The notes under the pieces were generated by a model. That model searched no databases, was not told where the DNA came from, and saw only the letters and a program-made list of their open reading frames with translations. Made by a program: the position numbers and the translations under genes. A DNA stretch of 64,000 bases from Sphingomonas kaistensis. Its GTDB lineage: Bacteria > Pseudomonadota > Alphaproteobacteria > Sphingomonadales > Sphingomonadaceae. This document shows positions 35,259 through 47,363 of this stretch, piece after piece. Within the stretch, counting starts at the first letter, position 1. Each line of letters opens with the position of its first letter. Where the stretch lies: positions 565,001-629,000 of the forward strand of contig NZ_JAATJC010000001.1 of NCBI RefSeq assembly GCF_011927725.1, written 5' to 3'.

Positions 35259-36050
35259 CTACCACCCTACCCGCGCCCATACCGGCAGGTGATCGCTGGC
35301 GACCTGGGCCAGCTCACTGACATGGACTCCGGACGCTTCGACCGTGAGCGAGTGGTCGACGAACAGGCGATCGAGCACCGCCATCGGCCGGCGGGCATGG
35401 AAGCTGGGGCCCGGCGCGACGATCGCATAATCGGGCTCGAGATCGCGCAGGCAGGCGGCGGTGGTGCGCCATTCGTTGGTGTCGCCCATCATCACCGTCG
35501 GCATCTTGTGCGGGCGGGCGGCCACCGCTTCGTGGATCGCCTTCAACTGGCGGCGGCGCCACAGGCCGCTGAGGTCGAGATGAAGGCCGACGATTCGGAT
35601 CGGGCGGTCGCGCACCAGAAGCTCCACCAGCACCGCGCCGCGCGGTTCAAGCGTCGGCAGGTCGAGCGCCACCACGTCGAGCACGCCGACTTCGGGCCGG
35701 ACCAGGATCGCATTGCCGTGCCAGCCGATGTTGCGGGTATCGACCTTGAGCCATTCGTCGACCCGCGCCCCGACCTTGGGCAGCCGGTCGAGCGCACGCC
35801 GGTTGCGCACGCCGAGCGGGACCGGCAGCCAGTGGCCATGGCCTTCGATCAGGTCGTGCGGGATCGCCGAGGCGCGACCGCCGGTGCGACGGTCGGCTTC
35901 CTGCAGCGCGACGATGTCGGCCCCGACCTCCTCCAGCACCGCAAGGATGCGGCCGGGATCGCGGCGACGGTCGAGGCCGACCGCCTTGCGCATGTTGTAG
36001 GTGGCAAGGGTGAGGGTTGAACCGCTCATTGAGATCTGCCGCTCGTCCAT
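35259..36050 (-). CDS. Endonuclease/exonuclease/phosphatase family protein
   Basis: A 263-residue member of the EEP superfamily with NMRK near the start, the metal-binding Glu in ALQEADRR (about residue 50), the Asp/Asn pair MMGDTNEW and a C-terminal SDHLPVWA. The family includes DNases, sphingomyelinases and lipid phosphatases, and I cannot tell which this is. An alternative ATG at 36029 (MSGSTLTL) is nearly as good as 36050. It converges on rpoN. Confidence 0.85.
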   Translation of the reverse strand: MDERQISMSGSTLTLATYNMRKAVGLDRRRDPGRILAVLEEVGADIVALQEADRRTGGRASAIPHDLIEGHGHWLPVPLGVRNRRALDRLPKVGARVDEWLKVDTRNIGWHGNAILVRPEVGVLDVVALDLPTLEPRGAVLVELLVRDRPIRIVGLHLDLSGLWRRRQLKAIHEAVAARPHKMPTVMMGDTNEWRTTAACLRDLEPDYAIVAPGPSFHARRPMAVLDRLFVDHSLTVEASGVHVSELAQVASDHLPVWARVGW

Positions 36051-36095
36051 CGCACCGTGAACGCCTTCACCTTCCGCCTTGCTCCCATGACAGGC

Positions 36096-36926
36096 TCAGC
36101 GGACCAACCATTCGCCGGTCAACGTGCCGCTGTGACCCTCCGGCGCAAGCGCCGCGCGAAGGGCCTCGAGCATCGGCGGCAGGCCCTGGGTGAAGGCATA
36201 GGGCGGATTGACGATGAACAGGCCGGCGCCGTTGTAGATGCCCGGCTGATCGGCGTCGTACAGCCAATGCTCGATCGTCATGAACTTGGGGATGCCGAGC
36301 CGGCCGAGCTGGGCTTTCCAGCGTTCGTGCGTGTCGCGGTCCTTGAGCGGATACCAGATCACCGTCACGCCATGCGCCCATTTGCGATGCGCGGCGGCAA
36401 GCGTGGCCGTGATCCGCGCGCGCTCGTCGGTCTGTTCGAAGGGCGGGTCCACCACCACCATGCCGCGCGGGGTCCTGGTCGGAAGCAACGCGAGCCATAA
36501 TTCGTAGGCGTCGCGCTGGTGGACGGCGGCAGGGGTGCCGCGCATCGCGGCGCGCAGGGCCTTTGCATCCTCGGGATGCATTTCGTTCAGGATCAGCACG
36601 TCCTGCGGGCGCAGGAGCTGCTCCAGCACCCGCGGCGAGCCGGGGTAGAAGCGCGGATCGTCGCCCTCGTTCACCGCGCGGACGGCGGCGCGATAGTCGT
36701 CGAGCAGAGGGTCATGGTCGGCAAAGGCGCGCATCACGCCGTGCATCGCCTCGCCGGTACGCTGGGCGGTGTCGCCCTCTAGGTCGTAAAGGCCGCAACC
36801 GGCGTGGGTGTCGATCAGGGTCAGCGCGCCGGGCTTCTGCTGAAGCGCGCGAACGAGGGCGATCAGCAGGCTGTGCTTGACCACGTCGGCGCTGTTTCCA
36901 GCATGGAAGGAATGGCGATAGTTCAT
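36096..36926 (-). CDS. rlmJ: 23S rRNA (adenine2030-N6)-methyltransferase
   Basis: A 276-residue SAM-dependent methyltransferase for N6 of A2030 in 23S rRNA. The N-terminal MNYRHSFHAGNSADVVKH is highly characteristic, motif I is IDTHAGCGLYDL, and the catalytic DPPF is in VVVDPPFEQTDE. Length is as in E. coli. It lies between two other nucleic-acid-related genes on the same strand. Confidence 0.94.
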   Translation of the reverse strand: MNYRHSFHAGNSADVVKHSLLIALVRALQQKPGALTLIDTHAGCGLYDLEGDTAQRTGEAMHGVMRAFADHDPLLDDYRAAVRAVNEGDDPRFYPGSPRVLEQLLRPQDVLILNEMHPEDAKALRAAMRGTPAAVHQRDAYELWLALLPTRTPRGMVVVDPPFEQTDERARITATLAAAHRKWAHGVTVIWYPLKDRDTHERWKAQLGRLGIPKFMTIEHWLYDADQPGIYNGAGLFIVNPPYAFTQGLPPMLEALRAALAPEGHSGTLTGEWLVR

Positions 36927-36971
36927 CGGATCGGGCGTTCTCGGGTCCTATAGGGGTGCGGCGGGACCCGG

Positions 36972-37520
36972 CTATACCGAGATTTCGGTGAATTCGCCCG
37001 GCGCGATGCCCGCCACCGTCCAGTCGCCGACCGACCAGCGGACCAGCCGAAGAGTCGGCAGCCCGACCGCAGCGGTCATCCGGCGCACCTGCCGGTTGCG
37101 CCCTTCGCGAATGGTGAGGCGGAGCCAGCAGTCGGGGATCGCCTTGCGGACGCGGATCGGCGGATCGCGCGGCCACAGCGCAGGCTCATCGATCCCGGTG
37201 ACGTCGGCCGGGAGGGTCATGCCGTCGTTGAGCTCGACGCCTTGCCGCAGGCGCTGGAGCTGCGGCTTCTGCGGCTCGCCTTCGACCTGCACGAGGTAGG
37301 TCTTGGGCAGCTTGAACCGGGGATCGGCGATCCGCGCCTGGAGCCGCCCGTCGTCGCACAGCAGCAGCAAGCCCTCGCTGTCGCGGTCGAGCCGCCCGGC
37401 GGGATAGACGCCTTTCACCGCGACATAATCGGACAGGGTCGCGCGCGCCGTCGGAGAGCCGCGATCGGTGAATTGCGACAGGACCCCGAAGGGTTTGTTG
37501 AACAGGATCAGCCGGGCCAT
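36972..37520 (-). CDS. rluE: 23S rRNA pseudouridine2457 synthase
   Basis: A 182-residue RsuA-family pseudouridine synthase. The catalytic Asp is in the [14 protein letters not shown] motif, [14 protein letters not shown] opens the domain, and [16 protein letters not shown] closes it. It lacks an N-terminal S4 domain, which fits RluE. A hairpin (37529-37555) lies just before its start, in the short gap after gyrB. Confidence 0.9.
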   Translation of the reverse strand: MARLILFNKPFGVLSQFTDRGSPTARATLSDYVAVKGVYPAGRLDRDSEGLLLLCDDGRLQARIADPRFKLPKTYLVQVEGEPQKPQLQRLRQGVELNDGMTLPADVTGIDEPALWPRDPPIRVRKAIPDCWLRLTIREGRNRQVRRMTAAVGLPTLRLVRWSVGDWTVAGIAPGEFTEISV

Positions 37521-37528
37521 GGCGGGCA

Positions 37529-37555
37529 GCCACTCGCCGGTTTGGGGCGAGTGGC
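37529..37555 (-). terminator. Perfect 10-bp hairpin between gyrB and rluE
   Basis: GCCACTCGCC (37529-37538) and GGCGAGTGGC (37546-37555) around a 7-base loop, immediately after the gyrB stop. There is no T tract. It is either a weak terminator or a processing or stabilising stem in a gyrB-rluE message. Confidence 0.4.
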
Positions 37556-37562
37556 GGAGCCT

Positions 37563-40104
<2,542 letters not shown>

Positions 40105-40201
40105 GTGCGCGGGCGTGCGCGCGAGAGGGGAAACGTCAGGTCGGCAGAGGGGAATGACGGGCGGCGCGCAAGGGGGGCAACGCACCGCCCGCCAAGGGGG
40201 T

Positions 40202-40726
40202 TTACTTGCCCTTCAGGGTCACGCTGGCGGTGGCGCCGGTGGCGGCGACATCGAAGGCCGCGGGCGCAAAGGCCGGGGCGCCGGTCTGGGCAGTGCCGCT
40301 GAAGCCATAGGGCTCGGTCGGACCGGTCGCACCGATGGTGAAGCTGCCGTTGCGGTCGGTATCCTGGACCACGGCGGCGGCGTAGCGGCCGGCCGGAACG
40401 CCCGACAGCGTGGCGGTGACCGACGTGCCGGTCGGCTCGACCTTGGTGGTGTAGGCGCCGGCGCTCTTGCCGAACTCGCTTTCGCTCTGCAGCGCGACGA
40501 GAACGGGACCGCTGTTCGCGGTGACGCCGTCGATGCTGACGGTCACCACGGCGCCGCCGGCGGCCATGTTGCCGGCCATCCCGGCATTCATGCCGTCATC
40601 GGCGATCATGTTGTCGACCGCCGCCATGTCGTTGGTCACGACGGAATCGCTGTTGGCGGTATCGGTGGTGCCGCTGCACGCCGCGAGGGCGAGCACGCTG
40701 GCGGCAATGAAAAGGCTGCGCATCAT
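40202..40726 (-). CDS. DUF2141-family lipoprotein
   Basis: A 174-residue predicted lipoprotein with a lipobox (LALAACSG), a low-complexity Asn/Asp/Met linker (about 20-58) and a C-terminal DUF2141 beta-sandwich (VTVSIDGVTANSGPVLVALQ, then GVPAGRYAAAVVQDTDRNG). DUF2141 proteins are exported and of unknown function. Two adjacent ATGs (40726, 40723) are possible; AGGAAG is better spaced for the second. Confidence 0.83.
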   Translation of the reverse strand: MMRSLFIAASVLALAACSGTTDTANSDSVVTNDMAAVDNMIADDGMNAGMAGNMAAGGAVVTVSIDGVTANSGPVLVALQSESEFGKSAGAYTTKVEPTGTSVTATLSGVPAGRYAAAVVQDTDRNGSFTIGATGPTEPYGFSGTAQTGAPAFAPAAFDVAATGATASVTLKGK

Positions 40727-40821
40727 TTTCTTCCTTCGACGGGGTAATGTCGGGAAGAGAACAATGCGCAGCCGCTTTCGGTTGCGATGGTAGACCTAAG
40801 TCCACCTGAGACTTGAATTAC

Positions 40822-42375
40822 TTAGCCGGCGCGACGCTGGCCGCCGCCGTTGCCGGAGAAGCCGCCGCCGCCGCGACGGCGCTGGCCGCCACCGCTCGGA
40901 CGGCCGCCGCCGTGGCCACCGCTCTGGCCGGCCGGACGCGGTCCGCCGCCGTGGCGCTGGGCCTGGGGCTGGCCACCCGAAGCCGACGTTGCGGCACGGG
41001 CCGGATTGCCGACCGGGCCGCGGACCGCGCCCGGCACGCCGCGCATCGAGCGACCGCCTTCACGCGGACCATTGCGGTCCTCGGGCATGTCGCGGCGCGG
41101 ATCCTGACGCGGCAGGCCGTAGCGCTGCGGATCGCGGGCGTGACCGCGCGCGCCGCTTTCGTTGCGCTTGTTGCGCTGCTGCTGCTGCGGCTCGCGCTTG
41201 GGTTCGGGCTTGAGCCGCTTGAGCGCCTCGACCGCCTGCATGAAGCCCTGCGGGAGAGCCTCCTCGGTCAGCTTCTGGCGGGTGAGCTTCTCGATATCCT
41301 TGAGAAACGCGCGCTCCTCGCGGTCGCAATAAGCAATGGCGATTCCGTCCGCCCCGGCGCGCGCGGTGCGGCCGATGCGGTGGACATACTGCTCGGGCAC
41401 GTTCGGCAGGTCGTAGTTCACGACGTGGCTGACGCCCGGAATGTCGATCCCGCGCGCGGCGATGTCGGTCGCGACGAGGATCGGCACGCTGCCGTCGCGG
41501 AAGGCTTCGAGGGCCTTTTCACGCTGCGGCTGGCTCTTGTTGCCGTGGATCGCATTGGCTGGAACGCCGGCAGCGCCGAGCATGCGGACGATCTTGTCCG
41601 CGCCATGCTTGGTGCGGCTGAACACCAGGGTCCGCTCGATGTCCTTGCCGTTCTGGAAGAACAGGGTGAGCAACGCGGTCTTTTCCGCCTGATTGACGAA
41701 GGTTACGCGCTGTTCGACCCGCTCGGCAGTGCTGGCGACCGGGGTCACCGACACTTCGGCCGGGTTCTTGAGATATTCGTCGGCGAGGCTCTTGATCATC
41801 TTCGGCATGGTGGCCGAGAAGAACAGGGTCTGGCGCTTGGCCGGGATGATCTTCACGATCCGCTTCAGCGCGTGGATGAAGCCGAGGTCGAGCATCTGGT
41901 CGGCCTCGTCGAGGACCAGGATTTCGAGCATCGAGAGGTTGACCGCGCGCTGGTCGACCAGGTCGAGCAGGCGGCCGGGAGTGGCGACCAGCACGTCGAG
42001 GCCGCGCTGCACGGTGCGCAGCGACTTGGCGTTGGCGACGCCGCCAAAGATAACGCCAACGGTGGTCTTGAGACCGGCGCCATAGGCTTCCGCGCTGGCG
42101 GCGATCTGGCTTGCGAGCTCACGCGTCGGCGCGAGCACCAGCATGCGGATCTGGCCGGGCTTCAGCATCGACGGGCGGTTGGCGGCGAGGCGCTGCAGCG
42201 ACGGTGCCATAAACGCGGCCGTCTTGCCGGTGCCGGTCTGGGCGATGCCGAGCAGGTCGCGGCCTTCGAGGACGTACGGAATGGCCTGCGCCTGGATCGG
42301 CGACGGCTGGGTGTAATTCTTGGCGGCAAGCGCGTTGAGAAGGGGCGTCGAAAGCCCGAGTTGTTCGAACGACAT
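40822..42375 (-). CDS. DEAD-box RNA helicase (RhlE-like)
   Basis: A 517-residue ATP-dependent RNA helicase. Residues 1-370 form the two RecA-like domains with the Q motif, AQTGTGKTAAF (I), PTRELASQ (Ia), LDEADQML (II), FSATM (III) and HRIGRTARAG (VI). The C-terminal 140 residues are a disordered Arg/Gly/Gln-rich tail ending in GGFSGNGGGQRRAG. It probably unwinds rRNA or structured mRNA. The start is at ATG 42375 (MSFEQLGL). A structured leader of about 160 bases precedes it. Confidence 0.92.
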   Translation of the reverse strand: MSFEQLGLSTPLLNALAAKNYTQPSPIQAQAIPYVLEGRDLLGIAQTGTGKTAAFMAPSLQRLAANRPSMLKPGQIRMLVLAPTRELASQIAASAEAYGAGLKTTVGVIFGGVANAKSLRTVQRGLDVLVATPGRLLDLVDQRAVNLSMLEILVLDEADQMLDLGFIHALKRIVKIIPAKRQTLFFSATMPKMIKSLADEYLKNPAEVSVTPVASTAERVEQRVTFVNQAEKTALLTLFFQNGKDIERTLVFSRTKHGADKIVRMLGAAGVPANAIHGNKSQPQREKALEAFRDGSVPILVATDIAARGIDIPGVSHVVNYDLPNVPEQYVHRIGRTARAGADGIAIAYCDREERAFLKDIEKLTRQKLTEEALPQGFMQAVEALKRLKPEPKREPQQQQRNKRNESGARGHARDPQRYGLPRQDPRRDMPEDRNGPREGGRSMRGVPGAVRGPVGNPARAATSASGGQPQAQRHGGGPRPAGQSGGHGGGRPSGGGQRRRGGGGFSGNGGGQRRAG

Positions 42376-42574
42376 TCGTATAGATTCCAAACATGACGCG
42401 CCGGCGAGCGGAGGCCGCTGCCGGAGCTGGGTTTTTGCAAGAACCCCGCGTGATGTGGAGAACTTCGTAAGGTGAACCGAGACGCGGGCCGGAGCCTGAC
42501 AGGCTGCCGATCACGCCGCTTTGTGGCGTCTCGCTAACAGCCATGTAGGCGGGAGTTGCCGATTTGTCCAGTTT
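42376..42574 (-). promoter_or_regulatory. Promoter and structured leader of DEAD-box helicase
   Basis: Just after the recF stop lies TGGACA (42565-42570), 17 bases, TACATG (42542-42547). The predicted leader of about 160 bases has several self-complementary stretches: an AGCCTG-A-CAGGCT palindrome, an ACGCC/GGCGT pair, and a GGGTT/AACCC pair at 42429-42446. A long leader on a DEAD-box gene recalls cold-shock or autoregulated helicase genes. Confidence 0.4.
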
Positions 42575-43618
42575 CTAGCCGATATGCACCATCGTCGCGT
42601 CGCCTGTGCCGTCGAAGAGGGCGGCTTCGGTGGCGGTCATCCACACCTGGCCGCGGCCTGCAAGGCGCTCGAACAGGGCAACACGGCGGCCGGGATCGAG
42701 GTGGGCGGCGACCTCGTCGAGGAGCAGCAGCGGCAGTGCGCCGCGGCGGCTGGTGACCAGGGCGGCATGGGCGAGGACCAGCCCGAGCAGCAGCGCCTTC
42801 TGCTCGCCGGTCGAGCAGCGCGCGGCGGGCTGCCGCTTGTCGGCGTGGGTGACGAGCAGATCCTGGCGGTGCGGCCCTTCGGTCGCGCGCCCGGCGGCGG
42901 CGTCGCGCCCGCGATTGGCACGCAGGCGGGAGGCGAGGTCATCCTGGTCGGCGAGGTCGAGGGCTATGGCCGGGCGGGCGAACAGATCCTCGGGCGTGGC
43001 GGCGAGCTGTTCGGCCAGCGCCGCGACGGTGCGGGCGCGGGCGGCGCCGAGCGCCTCGCCATGTTCGGCCATGCCCGCTTCGAGCGCCGACAGCCATTCG
43101 GGGTCGGCGCCATCGGGCTCGGCCAGAAGCTTGTTGCGGGCGCGCATGGCCGCCTCGAAGCGCGAGGCGTGGTGGGCGTGACCCGGCTCCAGCGCCAGCA
43201 CCAGCCGGTCGAGGAAGCGGCGGCGGTCACCGGCTGGGCCGCTGAACAGCCGGTCCATCGCGGGGGTGAGCCACAGGACGGCAAGCCATTCGGCCAGGCT
43301 GTTGACCGAAGCAGCAGCGCTGTTGATGCGGACTATCCGGCGTTCGGGGGCGGTGGGAAGGGTGCCGGTGCCGAGGGTCGTTGCATCCGGCTCAGCCAGC
43401 GAAGCACTGACCGACCATCCGCCCGGCCCGTCGCTGCGGGCCATCTCGCCAAGCGCGCTGCCGCGCAGGCCGCGCCCTGGCGCGAGCATCGACACCGCCT
43501 CGAGGACATTGGTCTTGCCCGCGCCATTCTGCCCGTAAAGGCAGACGAAACCGGGCCCGGGCTGGAGGTCGAGGCCCGCGTGGTTGCGAAAGTCGGTAAG
43601 GGTCAGCCGGCCAAGCAT
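42575..43618 (-). CDS. recF: DNA replication and repair protein RecF
   Basis: A 347-residue SMC-like ATPase that loads RecA at ssDNA gaps. Walker A is [15 protein letters not shown], the ABC signature is in [18 protein letters not shown], and Walker B is [21 protein letters not shown] opens the protein. The ATG (43618) overlaps the stop of the upstream YciB-like gene by one base. Usually recF follows dnaN; here dnaN is 2.5 kb away behind two other genes. Confidence 0.95.
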   Translation of the reverse strand: MLGRLTLTDFRNHAGLDLQPGPGFVCLYGQNGAGKTNVLEAVSMLAPGRGLRGSALGEMARSDGPGGWSVSASLAEPDATTLGTGTLPTAPERRIVRINSAAASVNSLAEWLAVLWLTPAMDRLFSGPAGDRRRFLDRLVLALEPGHAHHASRFEAAMRARNKLLAEPDGADPEWLSALEAGMAEHGEALGAARARTVAALAEQLAATPEDLFARPAIALDLADQDDLASRLRANRGRDAAAGRATEGPHRQDLLVTHADKRQPAARCSTGEQKALLLGLVLAHAALVTSRRGALPLLLLDEVAAHLDPGRRVALFERLAGRGQVWMTATEAALFDGTGDATMVHIG

Positions 43619-44598
43619 CAGGCGCCGGCGAGCGCTTGCCCGGGCCCGGCCTTGCCGCCCTTGCGCGCCCAGCTGACGGTCCACAGGACCAGCGCCATGC
43701 TGACCGGGATATCGAGAAAGGTGGTGTAGATCAGCCAGGCGTCGGTCGAGAAGGCCCAGGCGACGAAGCTGTTGCCGCCGGCCATCACCAGCCCGGTCAG
43801 CCCCATGCCGATGCTCAGCCGGCGCTGGTCGATGTCGTTATAGGCCATGTAGCGATCGATCCCGGCGCCCAGCTTGCGGCCCTTGAGGACCAGCCCGTCG
43901 AACAGGAAGCAGGTGGCGCCGACCAGCCCGACGATGGTGGAGCGGTGCTTGATGATCTCCTCGTCCTCGAACAGGATGGCGAAGCCGGCGCTGACTAGCA
44001 GCATGAACACGCCGAACAGCATCATGCCGCCAACCAGGTCGACCTTCACGAACCGCTGGAGCACCACAATGCCGAGCCCGACCGCGGCACCGACCAGCGC
44101 GGCGGTCTTGAGGTCGGTCAGCTTGGCGACGAGGAAGAACAGCAGGCCGGTGGCGATGTCGACCGCGATCGGGATCTTGTTGCGCTTGAGCTTGCCGGGG
44201 TCATAGGCCGGCTCACCGCCCTGCTTGGGGTCGGAAACCATCCTGGCGAAGCGTTCGGGATAGGCGATCCGCCGCCCCTTGTGGCTTTCGTGGATCAGCG
44301 TGCCGTCGAGCCGGACGGCAATGCCGACCGTCCACCAGTTGACGTAGCCTGCCTCGATTTCGATCCGGCGCCCGTCGGGAAGCGTGTGTGCAAGCCGGTG
44401 ATTGCGGACCGCCTCGGCCCCGGTGACGGGAGTGACGTCGGAGGCCACTTCCTCCCCATCGACCACCAACGTGCTGGTGAGGCCGGACATGCGGCTGTCG
44501 ATCAGCACCCAGCATTCATGCGCGACGCCGATCGAGAAAGGGCGCTTGTAGAGCCACAGGCGGCGGCCGGGTGCGGCGGGCATGGCAGCGTCGGTCAT
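43618..44598 (-). CDS. YciB/IspZ septation protein with N-terminal extension
   Basis: A 326-residue protein. Residues about 150-320 form a five-helix YciB/IspZ-like membrane domain ([22 protein letters not shown], later [21 protein letters not shown]). YciB helps maintain envelope integrity at division. The first 140 residues are an unusual soluble, beta-rich domain ([33 protein letters not shown]) that loosely resembles FAIM-type repeats; this is a guess. The start is ATG 44598 (MTDAAM). It overlaps recF. Confidence 0.72.
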   Translation of the reverse strand: MTDAAMPAAPGRRLWLYKRPFSIGVAHECWVLIDSRMSGLTSTLVVDGEEVASDVTPVTGAEAVRNHRLAHTLPDGRRIEIEAGYVNWWTVGIAVRLDGTLIHESHKGRRIAYPERFARMVSDPKQGGEPAYDPGKLKRNKIPIAVDIATGLLFFLVAKLTDLKTAALVGAAVGLGIVVLQRFVKVDLVGGMMLFGVFMLLVSAGFAILFEDEEIIKHRSTIVGLVGATCFLFDGLVLKGRKLGAGIDRYMAYNDIDQRRLSIGMGLTGLVMAGGNSFVAWAFSTDAWLIYTTFLDIPVSMALVLWTVSWARKGGKAGPGQALAGA

Positions 44599-44753
44599 GG
44601 GCACCGGCTAAAGCAGAGAGGCGGGAGTAAGGCCAGACGGCACGCGGGCCAGCGGTCGTCGCGGAATCGGATCCGCTTTGCAGGGCAGACGGGCAGGATT
44701 CTTAACCATCTCGATGAGGACCGCGCTAAGCCGCAGGCGCTAACCGCCGTCAC

Positions 44754-46097
44754 ATGCTGCATCAGGTCATCCCGCTTCCCACCGCCAATCGGGCCGAGGT
44801 CATCGCGGCCTTCAGCTACGCCCTCGACCTGACCGAAGGGCAGCCGGCCGGCCATTGCATCCGGACCTGCTGGATCGGGATGCAGGTCGGGCGGGAGATC
44901 GGGCTGTCGCAGGCCGAACTCGGAGACCTTTACTACACCCTGCTGCTCAAGGATCTCGGCTGCAGCAGCAACGCCGCGCGGATCTGCGAATTGTACGAGG
45001 CCGACGACCGGGCGTTCAAGCAGGGCTACAAGACGGTCGGGACTAGCCTTGCGGCAACGCTTCACTTCGTCCTGAAGAAGACCGCGCAGGGGGCGACGTT
45101 CCGGCAGCGCGCGACGGCGATCGGCAACATCCTGCGCAACGGCGACGCCATCGCACAGGAAATGATCCTGTCGCGCTGTACCCGCGGCGCCGACATCGCC
45201 CGGACCCTGCGCTTTTCCGACGCCGTGTGCGACGGCATCTATCACCTCGACGAACATTGGAACGGATCGGGCCGACCGGGCCGGCTGCAGGGCCAAGCCA
45301 TCCCCTTGTTCTCGCGCATCGCGCTGCTGGCGCAGGTGGCGGACGTGTTCCGCGATCACGCGGGGCCCGGCGCCGCGCTGGGCGAGGTCGCTCGCCGGAA
45401 CGGGCTGTGGTTCGATCCTGCGCTGGTGCGGGCGTTCGAGGCGGTAGCGGCAAGTCCCGACTTCTGGTCGACCCTCGCCTCGCCGACCATCGAGAGCCGG
45501 GTCATCCGGATGGCGCCGCCGACGTCGCGCCAGCCGCTCGATGACGATTATCTCGACGCCATCGCCGCCGCGTTCGGACAGGTGATCGACGCCAAGAGCC
45601 CGTTCACCGCGGGTCACTCGCAACGGGTCGGCGATCTTGCCGAGCGGATGGCGAGGGGGTTCGGGATGAGCGCCGGGCGGACCCGCTGGCTGCGCCGGGC
45701 GGCCGTGCTGCACGATGTCGGCAAGCTGGGCGTGTCGAGCGCGATCCTGGAGAAGCCGGCCAGCCTGGACCAGCGCGAATGGACCGAGATGCGCAACCAT
45801 GCCGCGCACACCCGGGAGATCCTCGGCCGGATCGGTGCCTTGTCCGACATGGCCGACGTCGCCGCCGCGCACCACGAGCGGCTGGACGGGAGCGGTTATC
45901 CGCTGGCGCTGTCGGGGACGGCGATCAGCCGCGACACGCGGATCATCACCGCCTGCGATTTCTACGATGCGCTGGTGTCCGACCGACCCTATCGCGCAGC
46001 GCTGCCTGTCAGTGAGGCGATCGGCATCATGACCCGGGAAGTGGGTTCGGCGATCGACCGGGACTGCCTCGAGATGCTCAAGGCGACGCTGGACTGA
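44754..46097 (+). CDS. Tandem HD/HD-GYP phosphohydrolase
   Basis: A 447-residue protein with two related HD domains. The C-terminal half (about 260-440) is an HD-GYP domain with LHDVGKLGVSS and HHERLDGSGYP, the signature of c-di-GMP phosphodiesterases. The N-terminal half keeps the layout (GHCIRTCWIGMQV, LLLKDLGCSSNA, HWNGSGRPGRLQGQAIP) but has lost the HD and GYP residues, so it is probably a sensing or dimerisation copy. It is convergent with dnaN. No receiver or membrane domain is present. Confidence 0.85.
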   Translation: MLHQVIPLPTANRAEVIAAFSYALDLTEGQPAGHCIRTCWIGMQVGREIGLSQAELGDLYYTLLLKDLGCSSNAARICELYEADDRAFKQGYKTVGTSLAATLHFVLKKTAQGATFRQRATAIGNILRNGDAIAQEMILSRCTRGADIARTLRFSDAVCDGIYHLDEHWNGSGRPGRLQGQAIPLFSRIALLAQVADVFRDHAGPGAALGEVARRNGLWFDPALVRAFEAVAASPDFWSTLASPTIESRVIRMAPPTSRQPLDDDYLDAIAAAFGQVIDAKSPFTAGHSQRVGDLAERMARGFGMSAGRTRWLRRAAVLHDVGKLGVSSAILEKPASLDQREWTEMRNHAAHTREILGRIGALSDMADVAAAHHERLDGSGYPLALSGTAISRDTRIITACDFYDALVSDRPYRAALPVSEAIGIMTREVGSAIDRDCLEMLKATLD

Positions 46098-46106
46098 CCG
46101 GGCGGG

Positions 46107-47210
46107 TCAGACCCGCATCGGCATCAGGACGTAGAGCGCGGCCGACTTGTCATTCTCGCGCAGCAGCGTCGGGGCCGCGGCATCGGCGAGGTGGACCTCG
46201 ACCGTGTCGCCGTCGATCTCGCCCAGGATGTCGAGCAGGTAGCGGGCGTTGAACCCGATCTCGAGCTCGTCAGCGCTGTAGTCGGCGGCCAGTTCCTCGG
46301 TCGCGAGGCCGTTTTCGGGCGACGTTACCGACAGGGTCACGCGGTCGCGGTCGAGGCTGATCTTGACCGCGCGGGTCTTCTCGCTGGCGATGGTGGCGAC
46401 GCGGTCGACACCGGCCTTGAAGCTGGCGGGATCGAGCTTGAGCAGCTTGTCGTTGGCGGTCGGGATTACCCGGTTGTAGTCGGGAAAGCTGCCGTCGATC
46501 AGCTTGCTGGTGAGGACGGCGTGGCCGAGCACGAAGCGGATCTTGGTCGCCGACAGGGTGACCTCGACCGTGCCCTCGACCTCGTCGAGCAGCTTGCGCA
46601 GTTCGAGCACGCACTTCTTGGGGACGATGACGTCCGGCATGCCGTCGGCGCCGTCGGGCTTGGCGACCGTCACGCGGGCGAGGCGGTGGCCGTCGGTGGC
46701 GGCGGCCTTCAGCATGTCATCGGCGACGTGCAGGAAGATGCCCATCAGATAATAGCGGGTTTCTTCCGACGAGATCGCGAACTTGGTCTTGTCGATGATC
46801 TGGCGCAGCGTCGCGGCCGGTAGCTCGAAGCGGGTCGGAAGCTCACCCTCTGCGATCACCGGGAAATCGTCGCGCGGAAGGGTCGAAAGGTTGAAGCGGG
46901 CGCGGCCGGCAACGACCTGCATCTTGCCGTCGGCGGCGCTGAGCTCGACCTGGCTCCCCTCGGGCAGCTTGCGGACGATGTCGAAGAAGGTGTGCGCCGA
47001 GACGGTGGTAGCGCCGGCGGTGGCGACGTTGGCCGGCACCGTTTCATCGACCTGAAGGTCGAGGTCGGTCGCCATCAGCCGCAGCGAACCGTCTTCGCGC
47101 GCGTCGAGCAGGACGTTGGACAGGATCGGAATGGTGTTGCGGCGCTCCACCACCGACTGGACGTGGCTGAGGCTCTTGAGGAGGGTGGCCCGTTCGATCG
47201 TCGCCTTCAT
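46107..47210 (-). CDS. dnaN: DNA polymerase III beta clamp
   Basis: A 367-residue sliding clamp that encircles DNA and tethers polymerases. It has three clamp folds and the C-terminal MPMR of the family (ALYVLMPMRV). The opening MKATIERATLLKSLSHVQSVVERRNTIPIL is diagnostic. It lies downstream of the hybrid kinase and converges on the HD-GYP gene, away from any dnaA. A weak promoter with a -10 TATAAC (47300-47305) lies about 90 bases upstream. Confidence 0.97.
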   Translation of the reverse strand: MKATIERATLLKSLSHVQSVVERRNTIPILSNVLLDAREDGSLRLMATDLDLQVDETVPANVATAGATTVSAHTFFDIVRKLPEGSQVELSAADGKMQVVAGRARFNLSTLPRDDFPVIAEGELPTRFELPAATLRQIIDKTKFAISSEETRYYLMGIFLHVADDMLKAAATDGHRLARVTVAKPDGADGMPDVIVPKKCVLELRKLLDEVEGTVEVTLSATKIRFVLGHAVLTSKLIDGSFPDYNRVIPTANDKLLKLDPASFKAGVDRVATIASEKTRAVKISLDRDRVTLSVTSPENGLATEELAADYSADELEIGFNARYLLDILGEIDGDTVEVHLADAAAPTLLRENDKSAALYVLMPMRV

Positions 47211-47363
47211 CGCTGCTGCTCAGTCCTTTTGCCCCTGAGCCGCCCGCGCCAGCGCCTTCGGGAGGGCTGACGACGCAAGCGGCTTCATCGTGTGGGCTTG
47301 TTATAGCGGGCAGGCGGTGCGGTGGAAGGGCTTAGGAGCGAGCTTTTGCACGAGTTTTGCCGG

